NCBI RefSeq assembly: GCF_017901135.1
Contig: NZ_CP072801.1
Coordinates: 3,562,501 to 3,626,500 of the forward strand
Reading direction: 5' to 3'
Length of the DNA: 64,000 nucleotides
DNA from: Thiothrix litoralis
GTDB taxonomy: Bacteria > Pseudomonadota > Gammaproteobacteria > Thiotrichales > Thiotrichaceae
Shown here: positions 20,859 to 27,979 of the stretch, in pieces
Numbering within the stretch: position 1 is the stretch's first letter
How the letters are laid out: each line of letters begins with the position of its first letter
Notes under the pieces: generated by a model
What the model saw: the letters and a program-made list of their open reading frames with translations, nothing else
Databases searched by the model: none
What the model was told of the DNA's origin: nothing
Program-made: the position numbers and the translations under genes

Positions 20859-21655
20859 AAGGTCATCTGACCGGGTTCGGCCTTTCCGCCTTGCTGCACG
20901 CGGCGCTGCTGCTGGCAGCACTGCCGGTGTTGCTGTGGCAGGATAAGCTAGGGTTGCCGGAAGAGCAGCCGATTAAACTATCGCTTGCCCAATTTCAGCC
21001 AGCGCCACCCGAACCAGCACCCCCTGAGCCGATAGCAACACCGCCGGTTGTGCCACCAAAGCCGCCACCACCCAAGCCTGTCGATAAGCCGAAGCCCGAG
21101 CCGGTAGTCAAACCCAAGCCTGTCAGCAAGCCTGTGCCGGTGAAAAAGCCTGAAGCAAAACCCAAACCCAAGCCAGAAAAGCAGCGGGAACGGCCGAAAC
21201 CTAGGTCAGAGCCTCAGCCCAAAGCCGCCCCTGCACCAGCCCCGCGAGTAGCTGCCCCGGTTGCAGTACCTGTGGCCGCACCCGCGCCACGGGCAACCCC
21301 GCGTGTAGCCGCCGCCGCGCCGAAGCCAGCCGCTGCCCCTGCGCCAACAGCAAATAATGCCGCCGCAGAAGCCGCTTACCGTCAGAAATTGCAAAGCCTG
21401 ATTGCTGCCCGCAAGCAATACCCGCGCATGGCAGAAAAAGCCGAAGTGCAAGGCACTGTCACGGTGTCTTTCACGGTATTGCCAAATGGCACGATCAGCG
21501 GGGCAAGAGTCAGCCAGAGTTCCGGCAATGATTGGCTGGATAAAGCAGCGGTGCAGGCGGTCAAGGCCACGTCTGGCGCCTTGCCGTTTCCCCCGCAAAT
21601 CCACAAGGCTCGCTGGGATTTTGCGCTGAAAGTGAATTTCAAGCTGGATTGGTAA
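20855..21655 (+). CDS. tonB: TonB energy transducer
   Basis: This 266-residue protein has an N-terminal membrane anchor (residues ~5-25) and a long Pro/Lys/Glu then Ala/Pro-rich periplasmic spacer (~45-170). The C-terminal TonB domain (~180-266) includes YPRMAEKAEVQGTVTVSFTV. It spans the periplasm and transmits proton-motive force to outer-membrane receptors. It is last in exbB-exbD-tonB. No TonB-dependent receptor is linked, so the transported substrate cannot be told from context. Confidence 0.94.
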   Translation: MKGHLTGFGLSALLHAALLLAALPVLLWQDKLGLPEEQPIKLSLAQFQPAPPEPAPPEPIATPPVVPPKPPPPKPVDKPKPEPVVKPKPVSKPVPVKKPEAKPKPKPEKQRERPKPRSEPQPKAAPAPAPRVAAPVAVPVAAPAPRATPRVAAAAPKPAAAPAPTANNAAAEAAYRQKLQSLIAARKQYPRMAEKAEVQGTVTVSFTVLPNGTISGARVSQSSGNDWLDKAAVQAVKATSGALPFPPQIHKARWDFALKVNFKLDW

Positions 21656-21664
21656 AATGCAGGC

Positions 21665-21689
21665 AAAAAAATACGGGCCGAAGCCCGTA
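21665..21689 (-). terminator. Rho-independent terminator of the ATP-sulfurylase-like gene
   Basis: Read on the minus strand, the hairpin tacgggcttcggcccgta is followed by seven T. It lies about 35 bases beyond the stop of 21725-22609. The T-run is on the minus side only, so it serves that gene rather than tonB. Confidence 0.85.
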
Positions 21690-21724
21690 CCGGATCGCGC
21701 AACCTGAGGAGAGGTAGGTAAGTC

Positions 21725-22609
21725 TCAGGCAGCTTCACAAAGTGGATGACGCACGGTCTGTTTCACGGCGGCGGCGCGTTGCGCCCGTACCGGAATGATG
21801 TCCAGACCGATTTCATCATGATGTTGTAACAACCAGCGGCGGGCTTCGGGCGAAATGTGCTTGCCCACCACAAAGCCGGTAGCGCCATAATTGCGGCTCA
21901 CCAAGGCTTGCAGCAACAGGCAACGCTTTTCACCGAGACCTTCCACACACGGCAGCAGCGACAGCTTTACCTGACGCGCAGAAGTGCATTTGACCTGATT
22001 ACGCAGCTCACGCACTTGGTTGTGGAAGTCAGGGGCGGCTTCGTTAATGCCGATTTGTACCAGCAAACCGCCGCCGGTTTCAGTGTCGCTCAGCCATTCG
22101 CAAGCGCGGCGCAGGTCATCAGTATCCAGCGTAGGCGCAGCTTGCACGGCGATAATGCTGTTCCAGTCTTGCACGTTTTGGCGCAAGGCGGGGACGCTGA
22201 AGCGCAGGCTGTTGAAGGCTGGGTGGAGAATTTTCTGTAACGGCGTAACCGTGCCGCTGGCATACCAAGTATCCGCCGTGCGCTTGGCATCAAAGGCTTG
22301 CGCCAGGGTGGCAAGCTCGGCAGGCAGGCGGTAGAAACTGTCCACCGCGACTTCAGCAATGGCGCGGCGTTCCTGACCGTCCACCAGTACGATGCGCCCG
22401 CTGAGCTGGGCTTCACGTTTTTCTGCCGGGGTCAGGGCTAGTGCCAGTGGCAGCGGCCAGAGTGTGCCATTTGCCAGTCGGTTGTGGCGCAATACGCTGC
22501 TGTGGTCGTCCTGATTCAGGTAGCCTGGCATGGGCGAAAATGCACCGTTCAGCAGCAATTCCAGCGTGCTGATTTCGTTGTGGTCGACAATTTTGTGCAG
22601 GATGCTCAT
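21725..22609 (-). CDS. Degenerate ATP-sulfurylase paralogue (probable pseudoenzyme)
   Basis: This 294-residue protein resembles Sat-type ATP sulfurylase along its length. LLLNGAFSPMPGYL and RLANGTLWPLPLAL match the N-terminal PUA-like domain, and SRNYGATGFVVGKH matches the catalytic-domain stretch KNYGCTHFIVGRDH. The active-site motif QxRNPxHxxH is replaced by QAAPTLDTDD (residues 156-165), and the GRDHAG loop reads GKHISP, so adenylylation of sulfate is not expected. It is also shorter than active enzymes (about 390-400). The start MSILHK follows a clear ggagg at correct spacing, although the frame is open 17 codons further up. It faces a cysB-type regulator across a short gap, so a regulatory or sulfur-sensing role is inferred. 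Confidence 0.75.
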   Translation of the reverse strand: MSILHKIVDHNEISTLELLLNGAFSPMPGYLNQDDHSSVLRHNRLANGTLWPLPLALALTPAEKREAQLSGRIVLVDGQERRAIAEVAVDSFYRLPAELATLAQAFDAKRTADTWYASGTVTPLQKILHPAFNSLRFSVPALRQNVQDWNSIIAVQAAPTLDTDDLRRACEWLSDTETGGGLLVQIGINEAAPDFHNQVRELRNQVKCTSARQVKLSLLPCVEGLGEKRCLLLQALVSRNYGATGFVVGKHISPEARRWLLQHHDEIGLDIIPVRAQRAAAVKQTVRHPLCEAA

Positions 22610-22713
22610 GAGGTTTACCTCCAGTAATCTTTCAATGGAGACGATTATGGGGGAATGCATTCATTATGAAAAACGCTATAATTCGATATGATTATCTTAA
22701 AAAGCGATAAAGC
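22610..22713. promoter_or_regulatory. Divergent promoter between ATPS-like gene and cysB
   Basis: A 104-base AT-rich gap holds the ggagg ribosome site of the minus gene (near 22618-22622) and AT-rich stretches such as cattcattatgaaaaacg (about 22658-22675). CysB-family regulators often bind their own divergent promoters at loose AT-rich sites, so autoregulation plus control of the ATPS-like gene is plausible. Confidence 0.4.
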
Positions 22714-23619
22714 ATGAAGCTGTTCCAATTACGTCTGCTTAAAACCTTGTTGAACAATGGCATGAATGTGTCGCGGGCGGCAGATCAGCATTACATTGTG
22801 CAATCCGCTGTCAGCCGCCAGTTGGGGCTGCTGGAAGAAGAATTGGGGATGCAGCTTTTCGAGCGCAAGGGTAAGCGGCTGGTGGAACCAACCCCAGTGT
22901 GCAAAGCCATCGTGCAGGAACTCGACCGTATCGAGCAGTCGCTGGAAAACATCCGTGCGGTCGCTGACGATTTCCGCCTGCAAACCCGTGGTGAAATCCG
23001 CATCGCCACCACCCACACCCAAGCCAAGTATTTCCTGCCCGAAGTCATGCTGGAATTCCGCCAGCGTTACCCCGATGTCGCTATTCATTTCCTGCAAGGC
23101 ACGCCGGTGGAACTGGTGCGGATGCTGCACGACGGCAAGGCCGATATTGCGGTTTGCACCGAGGAGCTGGGCAACGATGCCGCGCTGGATAGCCGCAAAT
23201 GTTACGACTGGAACCACGGGCTGGTGTTGCCGGATGGTCATCCCTTAAGTGAGGGCAAGCTGAGTTTGCAGCGGATTGCGAAATACCCGGTGCTGACCTA
23301 CATTTTCGGGTTTACCGGGCGCTCCAAAATTCATGATACTTTCCGCAATGCTGGGCTGCATTTGGATGTCACGTTTGCCGCAACGGATACGGATGTGATT
23401 GTCAGTTATGTGCGGCTGGGGTTCGGCGCAGGCATTATTGCCAAGATGGCGTATTCGCATATCCACGACGACGATCTGGTGTTGCGCGATTTGTCGCACC
23501 TGTTCCCGGTTTCCACCACCCGCGTGGCGTGGCTGAAAAACAAGTACCTCAAGCAATACATCACGGAAATGGTGGACTTGCTGGTGGAGCAGGGGGAGAG
23601 CGAGGAGTGGTATGCGTAA
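22714..23619 (+). CDS. cysB: CysB-family LysR transcriptional regulator
   Basis: This 301-residue LysR protein opens MKLFQLRLLKTLLNNGMNVS with a winged HTH including QSAVSRQLGLLEEELG. The ligand domain starts with the CysB hallmark IATTHTQAKYFLP, in which the Thr residues bind sulfate, O-acetylserine or N-acetylserine. CysB and Cbl regulate sulfate assimilation, and the family also responds to thiosulfate or sulfonates. It is divergent from the ATP-sulfurylase-like gene. Its 3' end overlaps the convergent hipB gene by 59 bases. The choice between CysB proper and a Cbl-like paralogue cannot be made without a tree. Confidence 0.85.
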   Translation: MKLFQLRLLKTLLNNGMNVSRAADQHYIVQSAVSRQLGLLEEELGMQLFERKGKRLVEPTPVCKAIVQELDRIEQSLENIRAVADDFRLQTRGEIRIATTHTQAKYFLPEVMLEFRQRYPDVAIHFLQGTPVELVRMLHDGKADIAVCTEELGNDAALDSRKCYDWNHGLVLPDGHPLSEGKLSLQRIAKYPVLTYIFGFTGRSKIHDTFRNAGLHLDVTFAATDTDVIVSYVRLGFGAGIIAKMAYSHIHDDDLVLRDLSHLFPVSTTRVAWLKNKYLKQYITEMVDLLVEQGESEEWYA

Positions 23620-23884
23620 TACCCAAGGTTAAGCCAAACGGTTGTAACAGTTTGTTGGCGGTGTTGACGGAGGGGTTGGCATTACCCGCTTCAATGGCAT
23701 GGATGGTTCGCGGCGCAACCCCGGTCAAGCGCGAATATTCCGGCACGGTCAGACGCAATCCGGTGCGTAACAGGCGGATGGCTTGTGCCAGTGGCATATC
23801 CGGCTGCTGTTTGACGGTATCCAGCAGGGCAATGCGTTGCTGAAGCTGCTCGATCGGGGAAAGGGGCGTGTAGCGTTTGTCCAT
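23561..23884 (-). CDS. hipB: HipB-type Xre-family antitoxin
   Basis: This 107-residue protein has a helix-turn-helix in residues ~40-85 (GLRLTVPEYSRLTGVAPRTI, then HAIEAGNANPSV), typical of HipB/Xre repressors. The start at MDKRYTPLSP shares one base with the hipA stop (TAATG). A second possible start lies three codons upstream. The C-terminal tail is rich in Pro, Ala and Ser and is encoded antisense to the end of cysB. It is expected to neutralise HipA and bind the palindrome at 25183-25238. The order hipA-hipB is the reverse of E. coli hipBA. Confidence 0.8.
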   Translation of the reverse strand: MDKRYTPLSPIEQLQQRIALLDTVKQQPDMPLAQAIRLLRTGLRLTVPEYSRLTGVAPRTIHAIEAGNANPSVNTANKLLQPFGLTLGITHTTPRSPPAPPASPPFP

Positions 23885-25179
23885 TAGTGGCACTGCTCCA
23901 GTTGTTGAGCGGCATCACGGCAGGCGGGGGCAAAGCGTTCTACCGTTTGGGGTGGAATGGCCAAATGACGCATGAAATCAGGTAAGGCCAGCAGTAGCGG
24001 CGCGAATGCTGTGACAGCTTGCTGTAACGGAACCAGCGGCAATTGGGTGGCTTCAGCCGCTTGGCGTATGGCGGAATACCAGTCGGGGGAGCCGTGGTCA
24101 GCGGTTTCCCAGCGCATCGCACGGGCAATGCCATCCGGGTGTAGCACCATCGGTGCGAAATCAAACAGTGGGGTAAGACCCACCCAGCCATTTTCCCGGC
24201 GCTGAATAGCGGTGTTGCGCCCGTGATTGTCCTTGTTACCCAGCACAACATTGGCGATGTCGCGCTTCAGGTATTCGACGATTTCTGCCATTGGATTGGT
24301 TGCAGCACTGGCCAATGTGGCGCAGGCGGTATTGTGGGTCAGGCGTGCGCCAAAACCGCTGCATTGGCACAGTGCGTACAGGCTTTCCTGTGCATGGCGC
24401 TGTAATCCTGTCGGCGTTCGTTCGCGGTCAAAGCGCGGGATGAACAGGGCGCGTTCCTGTAGCTGAAGCTTGCCATGTACCCGCAAACCCAGAAAACGGG
24501 CGAGTTCCATCCACACTGCTTCCAGCGTCAGGATCTCATTCAGATACGGATCTTGCCCGCGTGCAAACTTGACCAGCCAATGCTGTTTGGCTGCGTTATC
24601 AGGCAAGGTATGGTCGAGGAAAAATTGCCCGGAATGGTTTTCAGTCAGTAACAGTTTTGGCCATTCACCCTGCACCCCGGAAGAGCCTGCCACAAATAGG
24701 CCGTGTGTTGCCAAATGTTCGGCAAAGCCTTCGCCGCGTTGGGCAATATCTGTGGGGGCAAAGCCTTGCGGGGTGAGATTGTGGTTGCGTACCTGAAGCC
24801 AGTCATGAGCTTCGCGTACCCGACAATTACCAATGGGGTTGCCAGCACCAGCAGTGAGCAATACCCAGTCTGCGCGGGTTTCGGCACGTTCGGGCAGTCC
24901 CAGTTGTCGTAGCAATTCCTGCCGCCCATAGCCTTGGGGCAACAAGTCCATGATGAAACCCGGCCAGTGGGGGGTGTGCAAGGGTGTCAGGTTTACCGGG
25001 AATGTCCATGACAGGGCGTTGGCGTCGCGGCATTCGGGGTACTGGATAGCATGATTGATGGTATAACCGAGATAGGCAGCACCTTGTGAACCTTGGTTGG
25101 TAGATTCCAGCAATGCCATACTGCCGACACTGTGCCATGTGCCGTTGAGGAAAAGCTCAAAGGTGCAATCTGTTTTCAT
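23884..25179 (-). CDS. hipA: HipA-family serine/threonine kinase toxin
   Basis: This 431-residue protein starts MKTDCTFELFLNGTWHSVG, the HipA N-terminal subdomain. It has a HipA kinase core with WLVKFARGQDP (Lys of the ATP pocket), the catalytic loop LGNKDNHGRN and LTPLFDFAPM (metal-binding DFA). E. coli HipA phosphorylates glutamyl-tRNA synthetase and induces persistence; related kinases hit other targets. The frame is open 20 codons further upstream, but that would begin inside the operator palindrome. A TATAAT box ends seven bases before this ATG, so the mRNA may be leaderless. Confidence 0.83.
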   Translation of the reverse strand: MKTDCTFELFLNGTWHSVGSMALLESTNQGSQGAAYLGYTINHAIQYPECRDANALSWTFPVNLTPLHTPHWPGFIMDLLPQGYGRQELLRQLGLPERAETRADWVLLTAGAGNPIGNCRVREAHDWLQVRNHNLTPQGFAPTDIAQRGEGFAEHLATHGLFVAGSSGVQGEWPKLLLTENHSGQFFLDHTLPDNAAKQHWLVKFARGQDPYLNEILTLEAVWMELARFLGLRVHGKLQLQERALFIPRFDRERTPTGLQRHAQESLYALCQCSGFGARLTHNTACATLASAATNPMAEIVEYLKRDIANVVLGNKDNHGRNTAIQRRENGWVGLTPLFDFAPMVLHPDGIARAMRWETADHGSPDWYSAIRQAAEATQLPLVPLQQAVTAFAPLLLALPDFMRHLAIPPQTVERFAPACRDAAQQLEQCH

Positions 25180-25182
25180 TTC

Positions 25183-25238
25183 TGCATTATAACGCGGAAA
25201 TAGGCGGGTTACATGGCCTATTTCCGCGTTATAATGCA
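25183..25238. promoter_or_regulatory. Perfect 23-bp palindromic operator upstream of hipA
   Basis: The arms at 25183-25205 and 25216-25238 are exact reverse complements (core gcctatttccgcgttataat) around a 10-base spacer. Each arm ends in TATAAT facing outward, toward hipA on the minus strand and toward the lipoprotein gene on the plus strand. This fits a HipB operator covering a bidirectional promoter. Good -35 boxes are not evident. Confidence 0.8.
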
Positions 25239-25300
25239 TGAATGCCTTGTAGGTAAAACTGCGTTATGATGCGCGGTATCGTCTCTTGAAAGGTTTCTGC

Positions 25301-25972
25301 ATGAAATACGCATTACCCGCCAGCCTGCTTGCCCTGACCCTCGGCATGACCGGCTGCGACTCCTCCCCTCAACATCCCGAAGATCTGCCTTGGCAAGTCA
25401 CCTTGTCGCCGGATGGCAACCCGCAAGTGTTCCATTTGGATGTGGGAACGGCGACGCTTAAAGATGTGATCGAGCGTTTCCACAGTTTCCCGGAAATGGC
25501 AGTATTTGCGCACGAAAGCGGTAAGCGCACGTTGGAAGCCTATTTTGGTACGCAGCGGGTGGGTTTGTTTGAGGCGAAGATTATTGCGGAAATGCAGGCC
25601 GATAGTCCGATGCTGGACAAGTTTCAACAGGAAAACACCAAGCGTGAGGGCATGGCAAGTGGACAATGGAAGTACACCTTGTCCGAAGGTAACATCAAGG
25701 TTACGGATAGTTTGCGGATGGATAAGCTGATTTACATGCCGGTGATTGATTATGACCCCGATATTGTCATGGCGCGTTTTGGCGTACCGGATGAACGTTT
25801 GCCTTCCACGCAAGAATCGGTTGAATATTGGTTCTACCCAGCAAAAGGCTTGGCTATTCTCATGAATAGTGATGGCAAAGAAGTATTTTATTACGCTACC
25901 AAGCAACATTTTGCAGCACTCAAACAGGGCTTATTGGCAGCCAAATCGCCGAAGGATCAATATGACAAGTAA
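25301..25972 (+). CDS. Hypothetical lipoprotein
   Basis: This 223-residue protein starts MKYALPASLLALTLGMTGC, with a lipobox at the end of that segment and Asp-Ser after the Cys. The mature part is soluble with no other membrane segment and no domain that I recognise. It includes FHLDVGTATLKDVIERFHSF and YWFYPAKGLAILMNSDGKEV. It precedes ycgN with an 11-base overlap, so the two are probably co-transcribed. Its promoter may be the outward half of the palindrome at 25183-25238. Confidence 0.75.
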   Translation: MKYALPASLLALTLGMTGCDSSPQHPEDLPWQVTLSPDGNPQVFHLDVGTATLKDVIERFHSFPEMAVFAHESGKRTLEAYFGTQRVGLFEAKIIAEMQADSPMLDKFQQENTKREGMASGQWKYTLSEGNIKVTDSLRMDKLIYMPVIDYDPDIVMARFGVPDERLPSTQESVEYWFYPAKGLAILMNSDGKEVFYYATKQHFAALKQGLLAAKSPKDQYDK

Positions 25973-26429
25973 TGCCCGCACCCTGCCGTGGTGGAAACAA
26001 AAGACCCTCGCCGAGATGAACGAAGCGGAATGGGAAAGCATTTGCGATAACTGCGCCAAGTGCTGCTTGATCAAGCTGGAAGACGAGGAAGACAGCACCG
26101 TGTATTACACCGACGTTGCCTGCGATTTGCTGAATGGCACGACCTGCCAGTGCAAGGATTACGCGAACCGTGAAACGCTGGTTCCCGATTGCCTGCACCT
26201 GACGCCGGATAATCTGGATGAGTTGTACTGGATGCCGCCGAGTTGCGCCTACCGCCTGCTGCACGAAGGCAAAAACCTGCCGTCGTGGCACCATCTGGTA
26301 TCGGGTGACAGACAAAGTATTCACCGCATGAAACAATCGGTGATCGGGCGTTTCACTTACGCCGCCGAGGTTAATGAAGAAGATTGGGAGGAACGGGTCG
26401 TCACATGGCCGCTGAAGAAGAAAATGTAA
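25962..26429 (+). CDS. ycgN: YcgN-family (UPF0260) cysteine-cluster protein
   Basis: This 155-residue protein has the family opening LPWWKQKTLAEMNEAEWESI and then CDNCAKCCLIKLED, further Cys in the CDLL/CQCKDY region, and DCLHLTPDN. These cysteines belong to the CxxCxxCC-type YkgJ/UPF0260 cluster, assumed to bind metal. Function is unknown. The start MTSNARTLPWW overlaps the lipoprotein gene by 11 bases; the longer upstream frame is not credible. It overlaps hslR by 25 bases. Confidence 0.88.
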   Translation: MTSNARTLPWWKQKTLAEMNEAEWESICDNCAKCCLIKLEDEEDSTVYYTDVACDLLNGTTCQCKDYANRETLVPDCLHLTPDNLDELYWMPPSCAYRLLHEGKNLPSWHHLVSGDRQSIHRMKQSVIGRFTYAAEVNEEDWEERVVTWPLKKKM

Positions 26430-26797
26430 GCCAACGCCTGGATAAGTGGTTGTGGGCAGCGCGGTTTTTCAAGACCCGCCCACTCGCCGTTGAAGCGATT
26501 GACGGTGGGCATGTGCGGGTCAATGATGAGCGGGTAAAACCGGCACGCGCGATACGCCCCGGCGACAAGCTGCGCATCAAGAAAGGTTTTGAAACCTGGG
26601 TGGTGACAGTATTGGGTGTGAATGAACGCCGTCGCCCGGCTGTCGAAGCCCGTTTGCTGTACGCAGAGTCGGAACATCACCGTGAAGAGCGCGAAGCCGT
26701 GATTGAAGAGCGCCGTTTACATGGCGTCAATATTGCGGTGAAAAAGCCTGACAAGCGCGAACGCCGCATGATCGACAAATTCAAGCAAAGCTGGTGA
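26405..26797 (+). CDS. hslR: Ribosome-associated heat shock protein Hsp15
   Basis: This 130-residue S4-domain protein has VSQRLDKWLWAARFFKTR, then the alpha-L fold with GGHVRVNDERVKPARAIRPG, and a basic C-terminal helix ending KRERRMIDKFKQSW. E. coli Hsp15 binds free 50S subunits that carry a stalled nascent chain, as part of ribosome rescue. Start MAAEEENVS lies inside the end of ycgN; an upstream ggagg is present but distant. The length matches the family (about 130). Confidence 0.92.
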   Translation: MAAEEENVSQRLDKWLWAARFFKTRPLAVEAIDGGHVRVNDERVKPARAIRPGDKLRIKKGFETWVVTVLGVNERRRPAVEARLLYAESEHHREEREAVIEERRLHGVNIAVKKPDKRERRMIDKFKQSW

Positions 26798-26833
26798 CCG
26801 TTAGCCACCGCCTTGCTTCGATTAGCCCGCTGG

Positions 26834-27313
26834 CTACAGACGGTCTGCGGCGCGGAAGTCATGATGACAAGCGGCGCAACTTTCTTTCACTTGCGTGTAG
26901 GCTGGTTTGATCTGCTCTAGCTGGCCACTTTTAGCGACCTCCGCCAGTTGGGCGGCGGCAACAATGAATTTTTCCTGCGCTTGTTTGAATGCCTCCGGCT
27001 TTTGCCAGACCGTTGGCAGGGCGCGGCTAGGTGCGTAATCGCTGCCGGGGGTGAAGTAAACCCACGGTTGCGTGCTCAGGTCTTTGAGCTTTTCGGCGTT
27101 TTTCAGGAATTCTTTGGGGGAGTAAGGCTCTCTGTCGCGTACCATCAGCCCCATTGCTTCAAAGGTGCGCAAATTTTCTTTGAAAATAGCTTCGCGTTTA
27201 GTGACGGGTTGCCCCGGATGGGTGTCTTCCTTTTCGCCACAGGCACTGAGCAACGTCAGGCAGAAAATGGCCAGCAGTGAGGTTTTGAAGACGTCATATT
27301 TAGAAGAAACCAT
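26834..27313 (-). CDS. Cytochrome c'-type lipoprotein
   Basis: This 159-residue protein has a lipoprotein signal peptide (LLSAC near residue 25), a mostly helical body and a single C-terminal heme site ESCAACHHDFR. The C-terminal CxxCH placement is the class II (cytochrome c' / c556) pattern, a four-helix bundle. Such proteins bind NO or act as small electron carriers. Lipid anchoring is less common for the family. It stands alone, convergent with hslR. Confidence 0.82.
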   Translation of the reverse strand: MVSSKYDVFKTSLLAIFCLTLLSACGEKEDTHPGQPVTKREAIFKENLRTFEAMGLMVRDREPYSPKEFLKNAEKLKDLSTQPWVYFTPGSDYAPSRALPTVWQKPEAFKQAQEKFIVAAAQLAEVAKSGQLEQIKPAYTQVKESCAACHHDFRAADRL

Positions 27314-27438
27314 AATACCCTTCGCAAGTTTGGTCAGAAATTCAGATTAAAGTGCAGGTATTCTGTGCGCTTCCAGCAAAATTAGCAAATGCTTATGAAT
27401 GGGTATAAACTGGCGGAAACACTAAGAGGTACACCACC

Positions 27439-27933
27439 ATGAACGCACGCATTATTGTATTTACCACGTTTGCCCTATTCGCGGGCAACGCTTCTGCTGA
27501 TTTTTTCGATGGCTTTGATATGGGCAATTTTTTCGGTAATAACCGTCAAGGACAGTCCCATCAGGCTAGTGCTAACGGGCAAACCTATGGCAATGGAGCC
27601 AGCAAGGGTCAGGGTCATTCACGCGGGCGCGGCGAAGCCGATATTAATATGGACTTCGACCTGAATTTCCGCGCCAAAGGCTTCACCCTGTTGGATGCCA
27701 ATAGCCGGGCGCAAAGCCGTGGCGATGCTGCCCAGTACCAAAACGGTCAGTTCAATGCTTATGGGACAGGTTATAACAATGCCAGTAGTCTGCTGAATAC
27801 CTCACCTTATAGCTACGCTTACCCGTACAGCGCCTACCCGTATTATGCGCCTTACACGCAGCAGTCTTACCCACAGATCTATTATCCACAGCAGTACTAT
27901 CCACAAGCCTACTACCTGCCGCCTGTCCGATAG
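27439..27933 (+). CDS. Secreted Gly/Asn/Tyr-rich protein, possible sulfur-globule protein
   Basis: This 164-residue protein has a Sec signal peptide cut near ASA-DFF (residue ~20). The mature protein is low-complexity: FDGFDMGNFFGN, a Gly/Gln/Ser/Arg-rich stretch, DINMDFDLNFRAKGF, and a C-terminal third of Tyr/Pro repeats (SYAYPYSAYPYYAPY and similar). Sulfur globule envelope proteins of purple and colourless sulfur bacteria are secreted, small and rich in Gly, Asn and Tyr with such repeats. That identity is inferred from composition and host type, not homology. No Cys is present in the mature part. Ribosome site agaggt precedes the ATG. Confidence 0.5.
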   Translation: MNARIIVFTTFALFAGNASADFFDGFDMGNFFGNNRQGQSHQASANGQTYGNGASKGQGHSRGRGEADINMDFDLNFRAKGFTLLDANSRAQSRGDAAQYQNGQFNAYGTGYNNASSLLNTSPYSYAYPYSAYPYYAPYTQQSYPQIYYPQQYYPQAYYLPPVR

Positions 27934-27979
27934 GTTATAGTCTGAAGCAATATAAAAAGGCTACTGAAAGGAATATCTC

